From contig NZ_JAFMPQ010000005.1 of the NCBI RefSeq assembly GCF_020667845.1, forward strand, positions 62,001 through 126,000: a DNA stretch of 64,000 bases, read 5' to 3'. Below, one piece after another: positions 51,419 to 59,596 of the stretch; position 1 is the first letter of the stretch, and each line of letters starts with the position of its first letter. Source of the DNA: Cognatishimia sp. F0-27. Lineage in GTDB: Bacteria > Pseudomonadota > Alphaproteobacteria > Rhodobacterales > Rhodobacteraceae. Both the position numbers and the translations under genes were made by a program. The notes below the pieces were generated by a model. That model did no database searches. It saw only the letters and a program-made list of their open reading frames with translations, and was not told the origin of the DNA.

Positions 51419-51820
51419 CTATATGGCGTCGGCGACCACCGCGTCGACTTCGATCTCCACCAGCCATTCGGGGTTCACGAAGCGGCTGACCGCCATGATC
51501 GTGTCGACCGGGCGCGCGTCCTGACAGAAGAGTTTCCTGGCCTCGATGGCCTGTTTCCAGTTGTCGATATCTGTCAGGATGACACGGGTGCGGACGATAT
51601 CATGAAGGCCTGATCCGGCCTCTTCCAGCGCAGACCGGATGATTTCAAAGCAGCGCCCGGTCTGGAGGAAAACGTCACCGACGCCGACGGTGTTTCCATT
51701 CTGATCAACGGGTGCGGTGCCGCCGACGGCGATGAACGGTCCGACCCGAACGGCACGGCTGAAGCCGACAATCGCCTCCATGGGATTGCCGTTGGAGATC
51801 AATGTTCTTTGGGACGCCAT
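51419..51820 (-). CDS. RidA family protein (enamine/imine deaminase type)
   Basis: A 133-residue YjgF/RidA family protein: FSRAVRVGPFIAVGGTAPVD, QTGRCFEIIRSALEEAGSGL, and the conserved Arg in DIVRTRVILTDI. The family trimers remove reactive 2-aminoacrylate-like intermediates or act in amino-acid catabolism. ATG 51820 gives the family start. It lies between metF and the methyltransferase gene on the same strand. Confidence 0.88.
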   Translation of the reverse strand: MASQRTLISNGNPMEAIVGFSRAVRVGPFIAVGGTAPVDQNGNTVGVGDVFLQTGRCFEIIRSALEEAGSGLHDIVRTRVILTDIDNWKQAIEARKLFCQDARPVDTIMAVSRFVNPEWLVEIEVDAVVADAI

Positions 51821-51944
51821 GGACCATACTCCGGAATGCACCTTTGGAGCATAGACCAAAATCGGCCTTCTGTCGCGTCTGGCCGTCGGTTGGGCCAGAC
51901 GCGACATGTCCCGAGCGTTGCCTGCCTGGCTGCCGGAGGCGGGG

Positions 51945-52871
51945 TTACGCGCGCCCCGCCGGTGTCGCGGAGGCGCCGCCGTGCTCGATGGCCCAGTTTG
52001 CGTTGGTCTTGATGCCGCCGAGCGGGAAGAAGTGCACCCGTTCGATGTTGAAATCGGGGTTGGCGGCCTTGTGGGCGGCCAGCTCAGCGATCACGTCGGT
52101 GGGCTCGTAGGGCAGGAGCAGCTTGGAGACGTCCATGGCGCGCTTTTGCAGCACCTTGAGCGAGGGGCCGACGCCGCAGGCGATGGCGAATTTGATCAGG
52201 GTTTGTAGCTTGGCGGGGCCCGCGATGCCGATATGGATCGGCAGGTCGATGCCCGCGGCGCGCAGACCGTCGGCCCATGCGATGATCGGCTTGGCCTCAA
52301 AAGCGAACTGCGTGGCGAGCGCCATCTGCGCGTCGGTGCGTTCGGAGAAGGATTGCTTCCAGCGCAGGGCGTCGTCGACATTGGCGCTGCCGCCGTCGGG
52401 GTCGATGTCGCGATTGCCTTCGGGGTGGCCCGCCACATGCAGGCGCTTGAACCCCGCCTTGTCGAACAGGCCGGTTTCGAGCAGCTGCATCGAGCAGTGG
52501 AAATCGCCTTGCGGCGTTGCGACACCGCCCGCGAGCAGCAGCGCCTGATCCACCCCGGCCTCGCCCTGGTAGCGCGCGATCCAGTCGGCCAGCGTTGCCG
52601 CGTCCTTGATGATCCGGGCGGGGAAATGCGGCATGACCCGGTAGCCATCCTGTGCAAGGCGCGCGGCGGTGGCGACCATCTCTTCGATCGGCGTGCCCTC
52701 GATATGGGCGATGTAGACCCGCGTGCCCTCGGGCAGCAGGGCGCGGAAATCCTCCACCTTGGCGGCGGTGCGGGGCATCACCTCGATGGAATAGCCGTCG
52801 AGGAACGCCTCGACCTGGGGGTTGACGCCGGAGGGCGTCTCTTCGCGGCGACGGAAATTGAGCAAGGCCAT
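51945..52871 (-). CDS. metF: Methylenetetrahydrofolate reductase
   Basis: A 308-residue flavoprotein of the MetF family: SIEVMPRTAAKVEDF near the start (the classical SFEFFPPK region, altered), MPHFPARIIKD, LLLAGGVATPQGDF, HVAGHPEGNRDI, and PIHIGIAGPAKLQTLIKFAI. It reduces methylene-THF to methyl-THF. The ATG at 52871 has AGGGAGG at 5 bases; ATG 52892 upstream, with a poor site, would add 7 residues. Preceded by the PF13769-type gene, 42 bases away, as an operon. Confidence 0.9.
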   Translation of the reverse strand: MALLNFRRREETPSGVNPQVEAFLDGYSIEVMPRTAAKVEDFRALLPEGTRVYIAHIEGTPIEEMVATAARLAQDGYRVMPHFPARIIKDAATLADWIARYQGEAGVDQALLLAGGVATPQGDFHCSMQLLETGLFDKAGFKRLHVAGHPEGNRDIDPDGGSANVDDALRWKQSFSERTDAQMALATQFAFEAKPIIAWADGLRAAGIDLPIHIGIAGPAKLQTLIKFAIACGVGPSLKVLQKRAMDVSKLLLPYEPTDVIAELAAHKAANPDFNIERVHFFPLGGIKTNANWAIEHGGASATPAGRA

Positions 52872-52913
52872 AAGCGCCTCCCTGAGGGTCATGAGGTCAA
52901 GAATCGGGGCGCA

Positions 52914-53237
52914 TCAGGCCTGCTGTCCGTTTTCGGTGGGCGCGGCCCAGCCGTCATTGGCGATCAGGGTCTTGATGCGATCGGTGTCGTACTCGGCGTC
53001 GAGCCGCGCCGCTTCCCGTGTGGCGATGGCCTGGGGGTCGCCCTCGATGCTGCCGGACGGCGCCTTGCGCCACTCGGCGAGATAGGCGTCCGTTTCGGAG
53101 GCGCCGACCTTCATGGCGGCGCGGTCGATGGCCTGCTCGAACCGTTCGGGCAGAATGGCTTTTGCGCCGCGCCGGCCTTTGCCGACGATGACCTGCGCGG
53201 GGATATCGCGCCAGTAGACAATGGTGACATCGGGCAT
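52914..53237 (-). CDS. PF13769-type 'virulence factor' family protein
   Basis: A 107-residue protein with the family pattern VTIVYWRDIPAQVIVGKGRR, ILPERFEQAIDRAAM and YLAEWRK. The family name is historical; its consistent neighbour is metF, so a role in one-carbon metabolism is more likely than virulence. ATG 53237 has GAGGA upstream. First gene of the metF operon. Confidence 0.82.
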   Translation of the reverse strand: MPDVTIVYWRDIPAQVIVGKGRRGAKAILPERFEQAIDRAAMKVGASETDAYLAEWRKAPSGSIEGDPQAIATREAARLDAEYDTDRIKTLIANDGWAAPTENGQQA

Positions 53238-53829
53238 GACGATGGATCCTCGGAAGCGGTGTCTAGTCCTCAATAGCGACTGCCGCGCGCCATGCAGGGT
53301 CGGATTTCGACGCAAGCGGTGCTCTTCGCGACAGCTGGCCGCAACATAGGGATCTGCGGAGCCGGGCCAAGGGGGCGGGACCGTGGGAGTTTTCATGGAT
53401 TGCATGAGGGTGATTCACATCGTGAGGGAGGCGGATTAGCAAAGCATAAAGGAACGGCGGGTAGAGTTGCGTTCGAAGCGCGCACATGCGGTGCCGGGTC
53501 CGGATGGCACGCGTTGATCCAGCGCGGGGCGCGTGAGGGCTTCGATAGGCCTCCGGAGGTCGGGGCGAGCGCATCGGCGCAGGGAGCAGGCTGTGTCGGC
53601 GCGCGCTGCGTCGCGGCCATGGGCGCGGGCTGCCTCGCGGTGCGGGTCTCGGCATCCAAGCTTGCGCGCGGGGGATCGGGACGCGCCGCGCTGCACGGGC
53701 AGGAACGCGACCTGTGTCCGGGGCTGGTGTGGAGGCCGTGCGCGGGCGGCAACGCGGCCTGTCCGGGGCTGGCGTGCAGGCCCTGCGCGGGGCGGTGCAC
53801 AATTGGGAAAGGAGCGAGCCACGCGGGAC
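53238..53829. other. 592-bp region without a gene, containing a 47-bp tandem repeat
   Basis: Between two divergent genes. The left part should hold the metF-operon promoter. The right half is extremely GC-rich with Arg/Ala/Pro-type translations in every frame. Two imperfect 47-base units are at 53707-53800. Confidence 0.5.
53707..53800. repeat. Imperfect 47-bp tandem duplication
   Basis: Units 53707-53753 and 53754-53800 share CCTGT..CCGGGGCTGG, TG.AGGCC.TGCGCGGG and a closing CGG..AC, roughly 80-85% identical with compensating short gaps. It lies directly upstream of the sulfotransferase gene. Confidence 0.6.
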
Positions 53830-54543
53830 ATGGCGATCGTGATCGAAGCATATCGGATTGCGTATATGGCGCTGCCGAAGGCGGCCTGTTCGTCGGTCAA
53901 GCTTGCGCTTGCGGGCATTGACCCCGCAGCGCCCCGCGGCTTTGCGGACGGTCGCGGCGGGCATGACGTTCACAACGTGCACGGGCTCTACCAGACACGG
54001 CGCTTTCGGCCGCATCGCTGGGCCGCCTATGAAGATCATTTCAGGTTTTGCGTGATCCGCGACCCGGTCGAGCGTCTGCTTGCGGTCTACACCAATCGGG
54101 TCTGCGAGATCGGGGAGCTGAAGATGAGCCGCCGCCTGCGCCGCCATGCGCCCGAGTTGCCAACCGATCCGGACCCGGACACGTTTTTCCGCAATCTCGA
54201 CCGCTACAAGGCTCTGGCATCGTCCATCAAGCACCATGCGCTCGGGGCGTGGGCCTTTGTCGGGCCGGAGCTCGGGCCGGCGCGCTACAACCGCGTTTAC
54301 CGGATCGAAGAGCTCGATGCGCTGGCGTGGGACCTCGGGTTGCTGTCGCGCCGCAGCGTGGAGATTCCGCGCGCCAACCGGTCTCGGGCGCGGCTGCAAC
54401 TTGAGGCGTTGTCCGGTTCCGCAATCGATGCGATCCGGCCATTTCTCGACCGCGAATACGCGCATCTCGGGGCGTTCTATGACAATCCGCTTGGATCAAA
54501 GATGCACGCGTCTTGCGCGATTGGGTCCGCATGCGTATCTTGA
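53830..54543 (+). CDS. Sulfotransferase family protein
   Basis: A 237-residue protein with the PAPS-binding elements of the Sulfotransfer_2 group: 5' loop YMALPKAACSSVKLAL and 3' loop FRFCVIRDPVERLLAVYTNR. These enzymes transfer sulfate to cell-surface glycans. ATG 53830 is the family-like start; the open frame continues 99 codons upstream through the GC-rich repeat without support. No polysaccharide locus is adjacent, but a second sulfotransferase-like gene lies at 58722. Confidence 0.82.
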   Translation: MAIVIEAYRIAYMALPKAACSSVKLALAGIDPAAPRGFADGRGGHDVHNVHGLYQTRRFRPHRWAAYEDHFRFCVIRDPVERLLAVYTNRVCEIGELKMSRRLRRHAPELPTDPDPDTFFRNLDRYKALASSIKHHALGAWAFVGPELGPARYNRVYRIEELDALAWDLGLLSRRSVEIPRANRSRARLQLEALSGSAIDAIRPFLDREYAHLGAFYDNPLGSKMHASCAIGSACVS

Positions 54544-54576
54544 AGCCAACTTGATCTTCCATAAAGGCGCAGAGAC

Positions 54577-55689
54577 ATGGCGCCAAAGCGTCCCGAGGCT
54601 GCGGGCGCTTTCCCGATACCGGTTGAGAGCACCGCGCCCGACAGGCCCGATCCCAACGCGCTCTATGCCGCGTTGGATCTGGGAACAAACAGTTGCCGCA
54701 TGCTGATTGCCCAGCCAAAGGGCAGTCAGTTTCATGTTGTGGACAGCTTTTCCAAATCGGTCCAGCTGGGCCAGGGTTTGGAGCGATCCGGCCGTCTGAG
54801 CCGATCCTCGATGGCGCGCACCATCGCGGCCCTGCGCGTGTGTCGTCAGAAGATTGACCGTCACAATGTCGCGCGGATGCGGCTTATCGCGACCGAAGCC
54901 TGCCGGCGCGCGGCCAATGCGCGCGAGTTTATCCGCACCGTGCGGCGCGAGACCGGGCTCAAGCTCGAAATTATCCAGCCGGAAGAAGAGGCGCGGCTGG
55001 CGGTGATTTCCTGTGCACCCCTGGTGTCGACCAAGACCGAACAGCTGCTGGTGGTGGATATTGGCGGCGGCTCGACAGAGCTGGTCTGGATCGATCTCAG
55101 CTCCGTGGCCCCGCGCGACCGGCCCCGTGCGATCATGCGTCTGCATGCAGGGTTCCACACCGCCGACAGCCCGTTCCCCACAGCCAAGGTGGTGGACTGG
55201 ATCTCCGTCCCGCTGGGCGTGGCGACCTTGCGCGACCAGTTTTCCGATGTTGAGGCGGATTCCGCGCGCTACGCTTTGATGAGTTGCTTTTTCGAGGAGC
55301 ATCTGGCGGATTTCACCCCGTACCAGGATGAACAGGCCCGTGAGGGGTTCCAGATCGTCGGCACCTCCGGCACCGTCACCACGGTCGCGGCCTCGCATCT
55401 CGGGCTCAAACGCTATGACAGGACCAAGGTGGATGGCCTGCGCATGAGTTCGGACCAGATCGAAAAGGTCATCCAGCGCTACCTGTCATTGGGGCCGGGG
55501 GGGCGCCGGCGCGATCCGAGGATCGGGCCGGACCGGCAGGCGCTCATCATGTCGGGCAGCGCGATTTTGCAGGCGCTCCTGCGGCTTTGGCCGACCGACC
55601 GGCTTTCGGTGGCGGATCGTGGCCTGCGTGAAGGGCTGCTTTATGCGCAAATGTCGGCCGATGGTGTTCTCGAAGACGGACCGTTATAG
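54577..55689 (+). CDS. Ppx/GppA family phosphatase
   Basis: A 370-residue ASKHA-fold protein that cleaves polyphosphate or pppGpp. ATP-site motifs: AALDLGTNSCRMLIAQ, VVDIGGGSTELVW and GTSGTVTTVAA; the Glu in RLIATEACRRAAN matches the catalytic region. It lacks the long C-terminal HD-like domains of full-length Ppx, as is usual in alphaproteobacteria. Followed by repeat copy C and rlmE; the ppx-rlmE order is conserved in relatives. Confidence 0.9.
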   Translation: MAPKRPEAAGAFPIPVESTAPDRPDPNALYAALDLGTNSCRMLIAQPKGSQFHVVDSFSKSVQLGQGLERSGRLSRSSMARTIAALRVCRQKIDRHNVARMRLIATEACRRAANAREFIRTVRRETGLKLEIIQPEEEARLAVISCAPLVSTKTEQLLVVDIGGGSTELVWIDLSSVAPRDRPRAIMRLHAGFHTADSPFPTAKVVDWISVPLGVATLRDQFSDVEADSARYALMSCFFEEHLADFTPYQDEQAREGFQIVGTSGTVTTVAASHLGLKRYDRTKVDGLRMSSDQIEKVIQRYLSLGPGGRRRDPRIGPDRQALIMSGSAILQALLRLWPTDRLSVADRGLREGLLYAQMSADGVLEDGPL

Positions 55690-55705
55690 CATGTCTGCGG
55701 TAGAG

Positions 55706-55754
55706 CCGGGGGCCAGCCCCCGGACCCCCGGAGGTATTTTTGGACAGAAGAAAC
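55706..55754 (+). repeat. Intergenic hairpin-tail repeat, copy C
   Basis: Stem CCGGGGGC-CA-GCCCCCGG, then CCCCCGGAGGTATTTTTGGA and CAGAAGAAAC. The final 13 bases (GGACAGAAGAAAC) are identical to copy A. It sits between ppx and rlmE and overlaps the rlmE leader. Confidence 0.65.
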
Positions 55755-55770
55755 AAGGGGGCGGCGCGTC

Positions 55771-56496
55771 ATGGCGAAGCAGCCGAAAAACGCATCCGGG
55801 CGCGGGCAGCGCGATCTCAAGGTCAAGGTCAAGACCGCGCGCGGGCGCAAGCTGAGCTCGACGCTATGGTTGCAACGGCAGCTGAATGATCCGTATGTGA
55901 AGCGCGCCCACGCTGATGGCTACCGGGGGCGGGCGGCCTACAAGATCCTGGAACTGGACGATAAATACCGCTTCCTCGTGCCCGGCGCGCGGGTTGTGGA
56001 TCTTGGCTGCGCGCCGGGCGGCTGGTGCCAGGTGGCGGTCCGGCGGGTGAATGCGCTTGGCGAGCGCAAGAGCAAGGCGCAGGGGTTTGTCCTCGGGGTG
56101 GATCTTCAGGAGGTCGATCCGATCCCCGGCGCGCAGATCCATCAGCTCGACTTCATGGAAGATGGCGCTGACGATAAGGTCAAGGCTTGGCTGGGAGGGC
56201 CGGCGGATGTGGTGATGTCGGACATGGCTGCGTCTGCGTCCGGCCACAAGCAAACCGATCACCTGCGCATCATCGCGCTTTGCGAAGCGGCGGCGGAGCT
56301 GGCTTTCGACGTGCTCGAAGAGGGGGGCACCTTTGTGGCGAAGGTGCTGGCCGGGGGGGCGGAGGGGACGCTTCAACAGACACTGAAGAGGCGTTTCACC
56401 AAGGTTGCCAACGTCAAACCACCCGCGAGCCGTCAGGACTCCTCGGAGAAATTCGTGGTTGCAACCGGGTTCCGGGGCCAGATCTCCGACAGATAG
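55771..56496 (+). CDS. rlmE: 23S rRNA (uridine-2'-O)-methyltransferase
   Basis: A 241-residue RrmJ/FtsJ-type enzyme that methylates U2552 of 23S rRNA in the 50S particle. SAM motif [15 protein letters not shown]; the K-D-K-E catalytic set is visible as [28 protein letters not shown] and [11 protein letters not shown]. The basic N-terminus ([11 protein letters not shown]) binds RNA. It ends overlapping a convergent small frame by 64 bases. Confidence 0.95.
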   Translation: MAKQPKNASGRGQRDLKVKVKTARGRKLSSTLWLQRQLNDPYVKRAHADGYRGRAAYKILELDDKYRFLVPGARVVDLGCAPGGWCQVAVRRVNALGERKSKAQGFVLGVDLQEVDPIPGAQIHQLDFMEDGADDKVKAWLGGPADVVMSDMAASASGHKQTDHLRIIALCEAAAELAFDVLEEGGTFVAKVLAGGAEGTLQQTLKRRFTKVANVKPPASRQDSSEKFVVATGFRGQISDR

Positions 56497-56723
56497 TCGC
56501 GTTGTCTGGTCCATCGCCAGCGGTGCCGCGGCGGTGACAGGGTGACGAACGATCCCTGGGCGCGGTCGATCCAGGTCAGGGCCTGATCCGGTGGCAGGCC
56601 GTCGAGACCGGAGGGTCGCTCGCGTGCGAGGACCTGGTGCAGCCAGAACAGCCGCGCACGGGCTTCCGAAGGATCGGAAGGCAGGCGCGCGCCATCTGGC
56701 GGGAATGGGCTGAGCAGTGACAT
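56433..56723 (-). CDS. Hypothetical protein convergent with and overlapping rlmE
   Basis: A 96-residue frame beginning [15 protein letters not shown]. Codon use in the non-overlapping part is typical of real genes here (strong G/C in third positions; CTG, CTC, TTC, GAC, ATC), and the translation is protein-like ([35 protein letters not shown]), Trp-rich. The last ~64 bases overlap the rlmE 3' end on the opposite strand. No family recognised. The frame stays open upstream into the lipoprotein gene, so the start is uncertain. Confidence 0.5.
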   Translation of the reverse strand: MSLLSPFPPDGARLPSDPSEARARLFWLHQVLARERPSGLDGLPPDQALTWIDRAQGSFVTLSPPRHRWRWTRQRDYLSEIWPRNPVATTNFSEES

Positions 56724-56851
56724 GGTCGTTGGGTAACAGCGGATTGCGGCGAGAATGGCGCGCCGGAAGGGTGCTGTCGGGGCATTTGTGGAATTCGTGA
56801 TTGACGAACCGCGTGAAGTGAGGCCCCGTGGGCGCAACGGTGGAGGTGGGC

Positions 56852-57325
56852 ATGCGCAGCCTTGGGGCTCTTGGACTTGGTGTTCTCGGACTTGTGGGAC
56901 TGACCGCCTGTGCCGCACCTGAGCTCGAGCCGCTGCCCGCCGCGTTTTCGCTTCCTTTGCGCAACCCCACGGCGCCCATCGCGTCGCAGAGCGATGTGAC
57001 CCTTGCACGGCTTCAGGGCGCTTGGATCGTGACCGAGGGTGCGGGCATCCCCTTGGGGACCGTCCAGTTTTCCAGAGATCACGTGGTTGTAGAGGGCGTT
57101 CGTCTGCCGGTCGCCATGACAACCGGCGGGCGATTGCGCTTTGGTGACGAGGATTTGTGGGTCCATTGGCTGGACATCAACAACCGCACCGCGGCGATCG
57201 GCGCGCCATCGGGCGGGCGGGTCTGGATCATGGACCGGACCGGCCAACCCGGCGAGCGGCGTGCGGCTGCACGCAAGATCCTCGCGTGGTACGGCTATGA
57301 TCTTTCAAGAATGACAGAGGGTTAG
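56852..57325 (+). CDS. Lipocalin-like lipoprotein
   Basis: A 157-residue protein. Signal and lipobox MRSLGALGLGVLGLVGLTAC give lipidation at Cys20. The body (LARLQGAWIVTEGAGIPLGT, VAMTTGGRLRFGDEDLWVHW) resembles a short lipocalin barrel. ATG 56852 has GGAGG nearby and is preferred to GTG 56828. The stop is 5 bases before the carnitine dehydrogenase start, so the two may be co-transcribed. Function unknown. Confidence 0.72.
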   Translation: MRSLGALGLGVLGLVGLTACAAPELEPLPAAFSLPLRNPTAPIASQSDVTLARLQGAWIVTEGAGIPLGTVQFSRDHVVVEGVRLPVAMTTGGRLRFGDEDLWVHWLDINNRTAAIGAPSGGRVWIMDRTGQPGERRAAARKILAWYGYDLSRMTEG

Positions 57326-57330
57326 GTGAC

Positions 57331-58740
57331 ATGCGTCAGGTGGCGATCATTGGCGGCGGCGTGATTGGAGGCGGATGGGCCGCGCGGTTTTCGCTGATGG
57401 GATGGTCCGTGGCATTATACGATCCTGACCCGGACGCGCCGCGCAAGATGGCCGAAGTCATGGACGGGGCGGCGCGTGCGCTGCCCATGCTCTACGACGC
57501 GCCGATGCCCCGACGCGGCGAGATCACGGTCTGCGCGAGCCTTGCGGAGGCCGTGCGCGATGCCGAGTGGATTCAGGAAAGCGTCCCGGAGCGGCTTGAT
57601 CTCAAACACAAAATTCTTGCAGAGATCCAGGACTCCTGTCGTTCGGACGCGGTGATCGGGTCGTCCACGTCCGGGTTCAAGCCGTCGCAATTGCAGGACG
57701 GCGCCCGGCGTCCGGACCAGATCATGGTCGCACACCCGTTCAACCCGGTATATCTGCTGCCGCTGGTCGAGCTGGTTCCCGGCATGAACAAAGACCCGCA
57801 AAAACTTGACATTGCAACGAAAACCCTGCGCGAGATCGGGATGTTTCCGCTTGTCGTACGCGCCGAGATAGACGCGCATATCGCCGATCGTTTCCTCGAA
57901 GCCGTGTGGCGCGAGGCGCTGTGGTTGGTCAAAGACGGCGTGGCAACCACAGAGGAGATCGACAACGCAATCCGGTATGGATTTGGACTGCGTTGGGCGC
58001 AGATGGGGCTGTTCGAAACCTACCGTGTTGCGGGGGGCGAAGCGGGGATGCGGCACTTCATGGCGCAGTTCGGTCCTGCGCTGAAATGGCCCTGGACGCG
58101 CCTGATGGATGTGCCGGAGTTTGACGACGCGCTTGTCGATCTGATTTCCGATCAATCAGATAGCCAGTCTGGTGGGTACTCCATCCGCGGTCTGGAACGG
58201 CTGCGGGATGACAATCTGGTTGCGATCTTGCGCGCGCTGAAAGGGCAGGATGCTGCGGCCGGGCGGATCATTGCGGAGCACGACGCGCGGATGCGTGCCC
58301 CCTTGGCGGATACGGTGCCGCTTGTGACCGTGCGGCGTTCGGTCCCTGTCGATTGGTCGGATGTCAACGGTCACATGAACGAAGGGCGCTATGGCCAAGT
58401 GTTTTCCGATGCGTCGGAGGCGTTGATGGCGCATGTGGGCGCGGATCGCGCCTATATCGCTGGAGGGTACAGCTACTTTACCGTGGAAACCAAGATCAAG
58501 TATGTCGCGGAAACACTTGTGGCTGAAGATTTTTACGTAGAAACACGCGTGGTGTTGGGCGCTGGGAAAAAGCTCGGGCTTTGGCATGAGATGAAGCGGA
58601 GTGCTGATGATGAAACGCTTGCCACATGCGATCAGTTCTTGCTGCATGTTTCTTTGGAGACCCGGAAGTCCTGCCCACCCATTCCGCATGTTGCGCATGC
58701 CGTGGAGGCGCTGGCGCTGCGTCACAAACCGGTTTCGTAA
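57331..58740 (+). CDS. lcdH: L-carnitine dehydrogenase fused to a hotdog thioesterase
   Basis: A 469-residue fusion. Residues 1-~315 are a 3-hydroxyacyl-CoA-dehydrogenase-type NAD enzyme: VAIIGGGVIGGGWAARF (NAD loop), VIGSSTSGFKPSQL, MVAHPFNPVYLLPLVELVPG and IDNAIRYGFGLRWAQMG. It oxidises carnitine to 3-dehydrocarnitine. Residues ~330-469 are a 4-hydroxybenzoyl-CoA-thioesterase-like hotdog domain (VDWSDVNGHMNEGRYGQVF), expected to hydrolyse betainyl-CoA to glycine betaine. No 3-dehydrocarnitine cleavage enzyme (BKACE) is adjacent. The stop overlaps the convergent gene by 19 bases. Confidence 0.9.
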   Translation: MRQVAIIGGGVIGGGWAARFSLMGWSVALYDPDPDAPRKMAEVMDGAARALPMLYDAPMPRRGEITVCASLAEAVRDAEWIQESVPERLDLKHKILAEIQDSCRSDAVIGSSTSGFKPSQLQDGARRPDQIMVAHPFNPVYLLPLVELVPGMNKDPQKLDIATKTLREIGMFPLVVRAEIDAHIADRFLEAVWREALWLVKDGVATTEEIDNAIRYGFGLRWAQMGLFETYRVAGGEAGMRHFMAQFGPALKWPWTRLMDVPEFDDALVDLISDQSDSQSGGYSIRGLERLRDDNLVAILRALKGQDAAAGRIIAEHDARMRAPLADTVPLVTVRRSVPVDWSDVNGHMNEGRYGQVFSDASEALMAHVGADRAYIAGGYSYFTVETKIKYVAETLVAEDFYVETRVVLGAGKKLGLWHEMKRSADDETLATCDQFLLHVSLETRKSCPPIPHVAHAVEALALRHKPVS

Positions 58741-59441
58741 AGGTATCCAACTCTCTTTTCCAGTGAAAGATCAATTTGTTGCAGCGCAAATCTCAAGTCA
58801 CCTTGCGACAGATGGCGCGGCGTTTCGGGCCGGCTTTGGATTGCTGGTTTGAATCTGTTGCCCAAGCGCCTCGTGATGGGCCGGAACGGTTCGTGGTTCG
58901 TAAGGTCGAGACTGTTTTTGACGTCTCTCAAGAAGGCTTCGGGGTCTTTGGCCAAGGCTTCATAGCGCACGAAGTACACGCTGCAACCTCTTGAAAGATA
59001 AGTGAGTGAAGCGCTCATCTTGGCACGGCGCAGGGCGAAGATATTGGCGAAGCGGTCACCGGTCGCGGGGTTTCGGTCCGCCTGAAGGGGCGCGCCGATC
59101 AGCGTGTCTTGGCATGCTTGCGGAAAATAGCGCTTGCGGTCAATGATCGTCTCCCATTCCGCTCGGATAAAAGACGAAAAATCAAGCGCCTGCATGGCGA
59201 TGCTACAGTGCCAGGGACGTGCGTGCATCGACAGGACCCAATCGCGCACATCCCGAAAAATGCAAAACACACAGACGTCCGAAGGGATGGCGATCATACT
59301 CGGAAATCCATGTTTCCATGCAAGGCCATCCGCCGGGATCAGAGGCGTATTTTTAACCAGCAAGCGATTGATGTAATTGGTTCCGGACGCACGTTCTCCC
59401 ACAACGTGAAAGCGGCGTATCCGATGATCGGTAGACTGCAT
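58722..59441 (-). CDS. Sulfotransferase-like P-loop protein
   Basis: A 239-residue protein (frame open to 59582; ATG 59441 is the start best matched to the fold). FHVVGERASGTNYINRLL has the 5' phosphosulfate-binding layout, with S/T-x-T in place of the usual K-S-G-T-T, and VCVFCIFRDVRDWVLSMHAR resembles the 3' loop (R-D-P-R/V). A late YFVRYEALAKDPEAFLRDV is typical of sulfotransferases. GC content is visibly lower than in the flanks, suggesting transfer. The acceptor is unknown. Neighbour of a divergent glycosyltransferase gene, so a glycan is plausible. Confidence 0.65.
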   Translation of the reverse strand: MQSTDHRIRRFHVVGERASGTNYINRLLVKNTPLIPADGLAWKHGFPSMIAIPSDVCVFCIFRDVRDWVLSMHARPWHCSIAMQALDFSSFIRAEWETIIDRKRYFPQACQDTLIGAPLQADRNPATGDRFANIFALRRAKMSASLTYLSRGCSVYFVRYEALAKDPEAFLRDVKNSLDLTNHEPFRPITRRLGNRFKPAIQSRPETPRHLSQGDLRFALQQIDLSLEKRVGYLYETGL

Positions 59442-59596
59442 GAACCACCCGCGGCGGCGCATGCGGTTTGTCATCGGGTCGATCATGGGCTGCACGGAGG
59501 CTTTCGTCCTTTTTGCCGTTTTCAACCTTTTGTAAGGAGGTTTGGTGCAGAATTCTCTAACGGCGCATCGGTCCGGTGACATATGCGGGAGGGAAC

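Noticed and set aside
53533-53829. N-terminal extension of the sulfotransferase frame
   Set aside because: It covers the 47-bp repeat, is Arg/Ala/Cys-rich and does not resemble the family.
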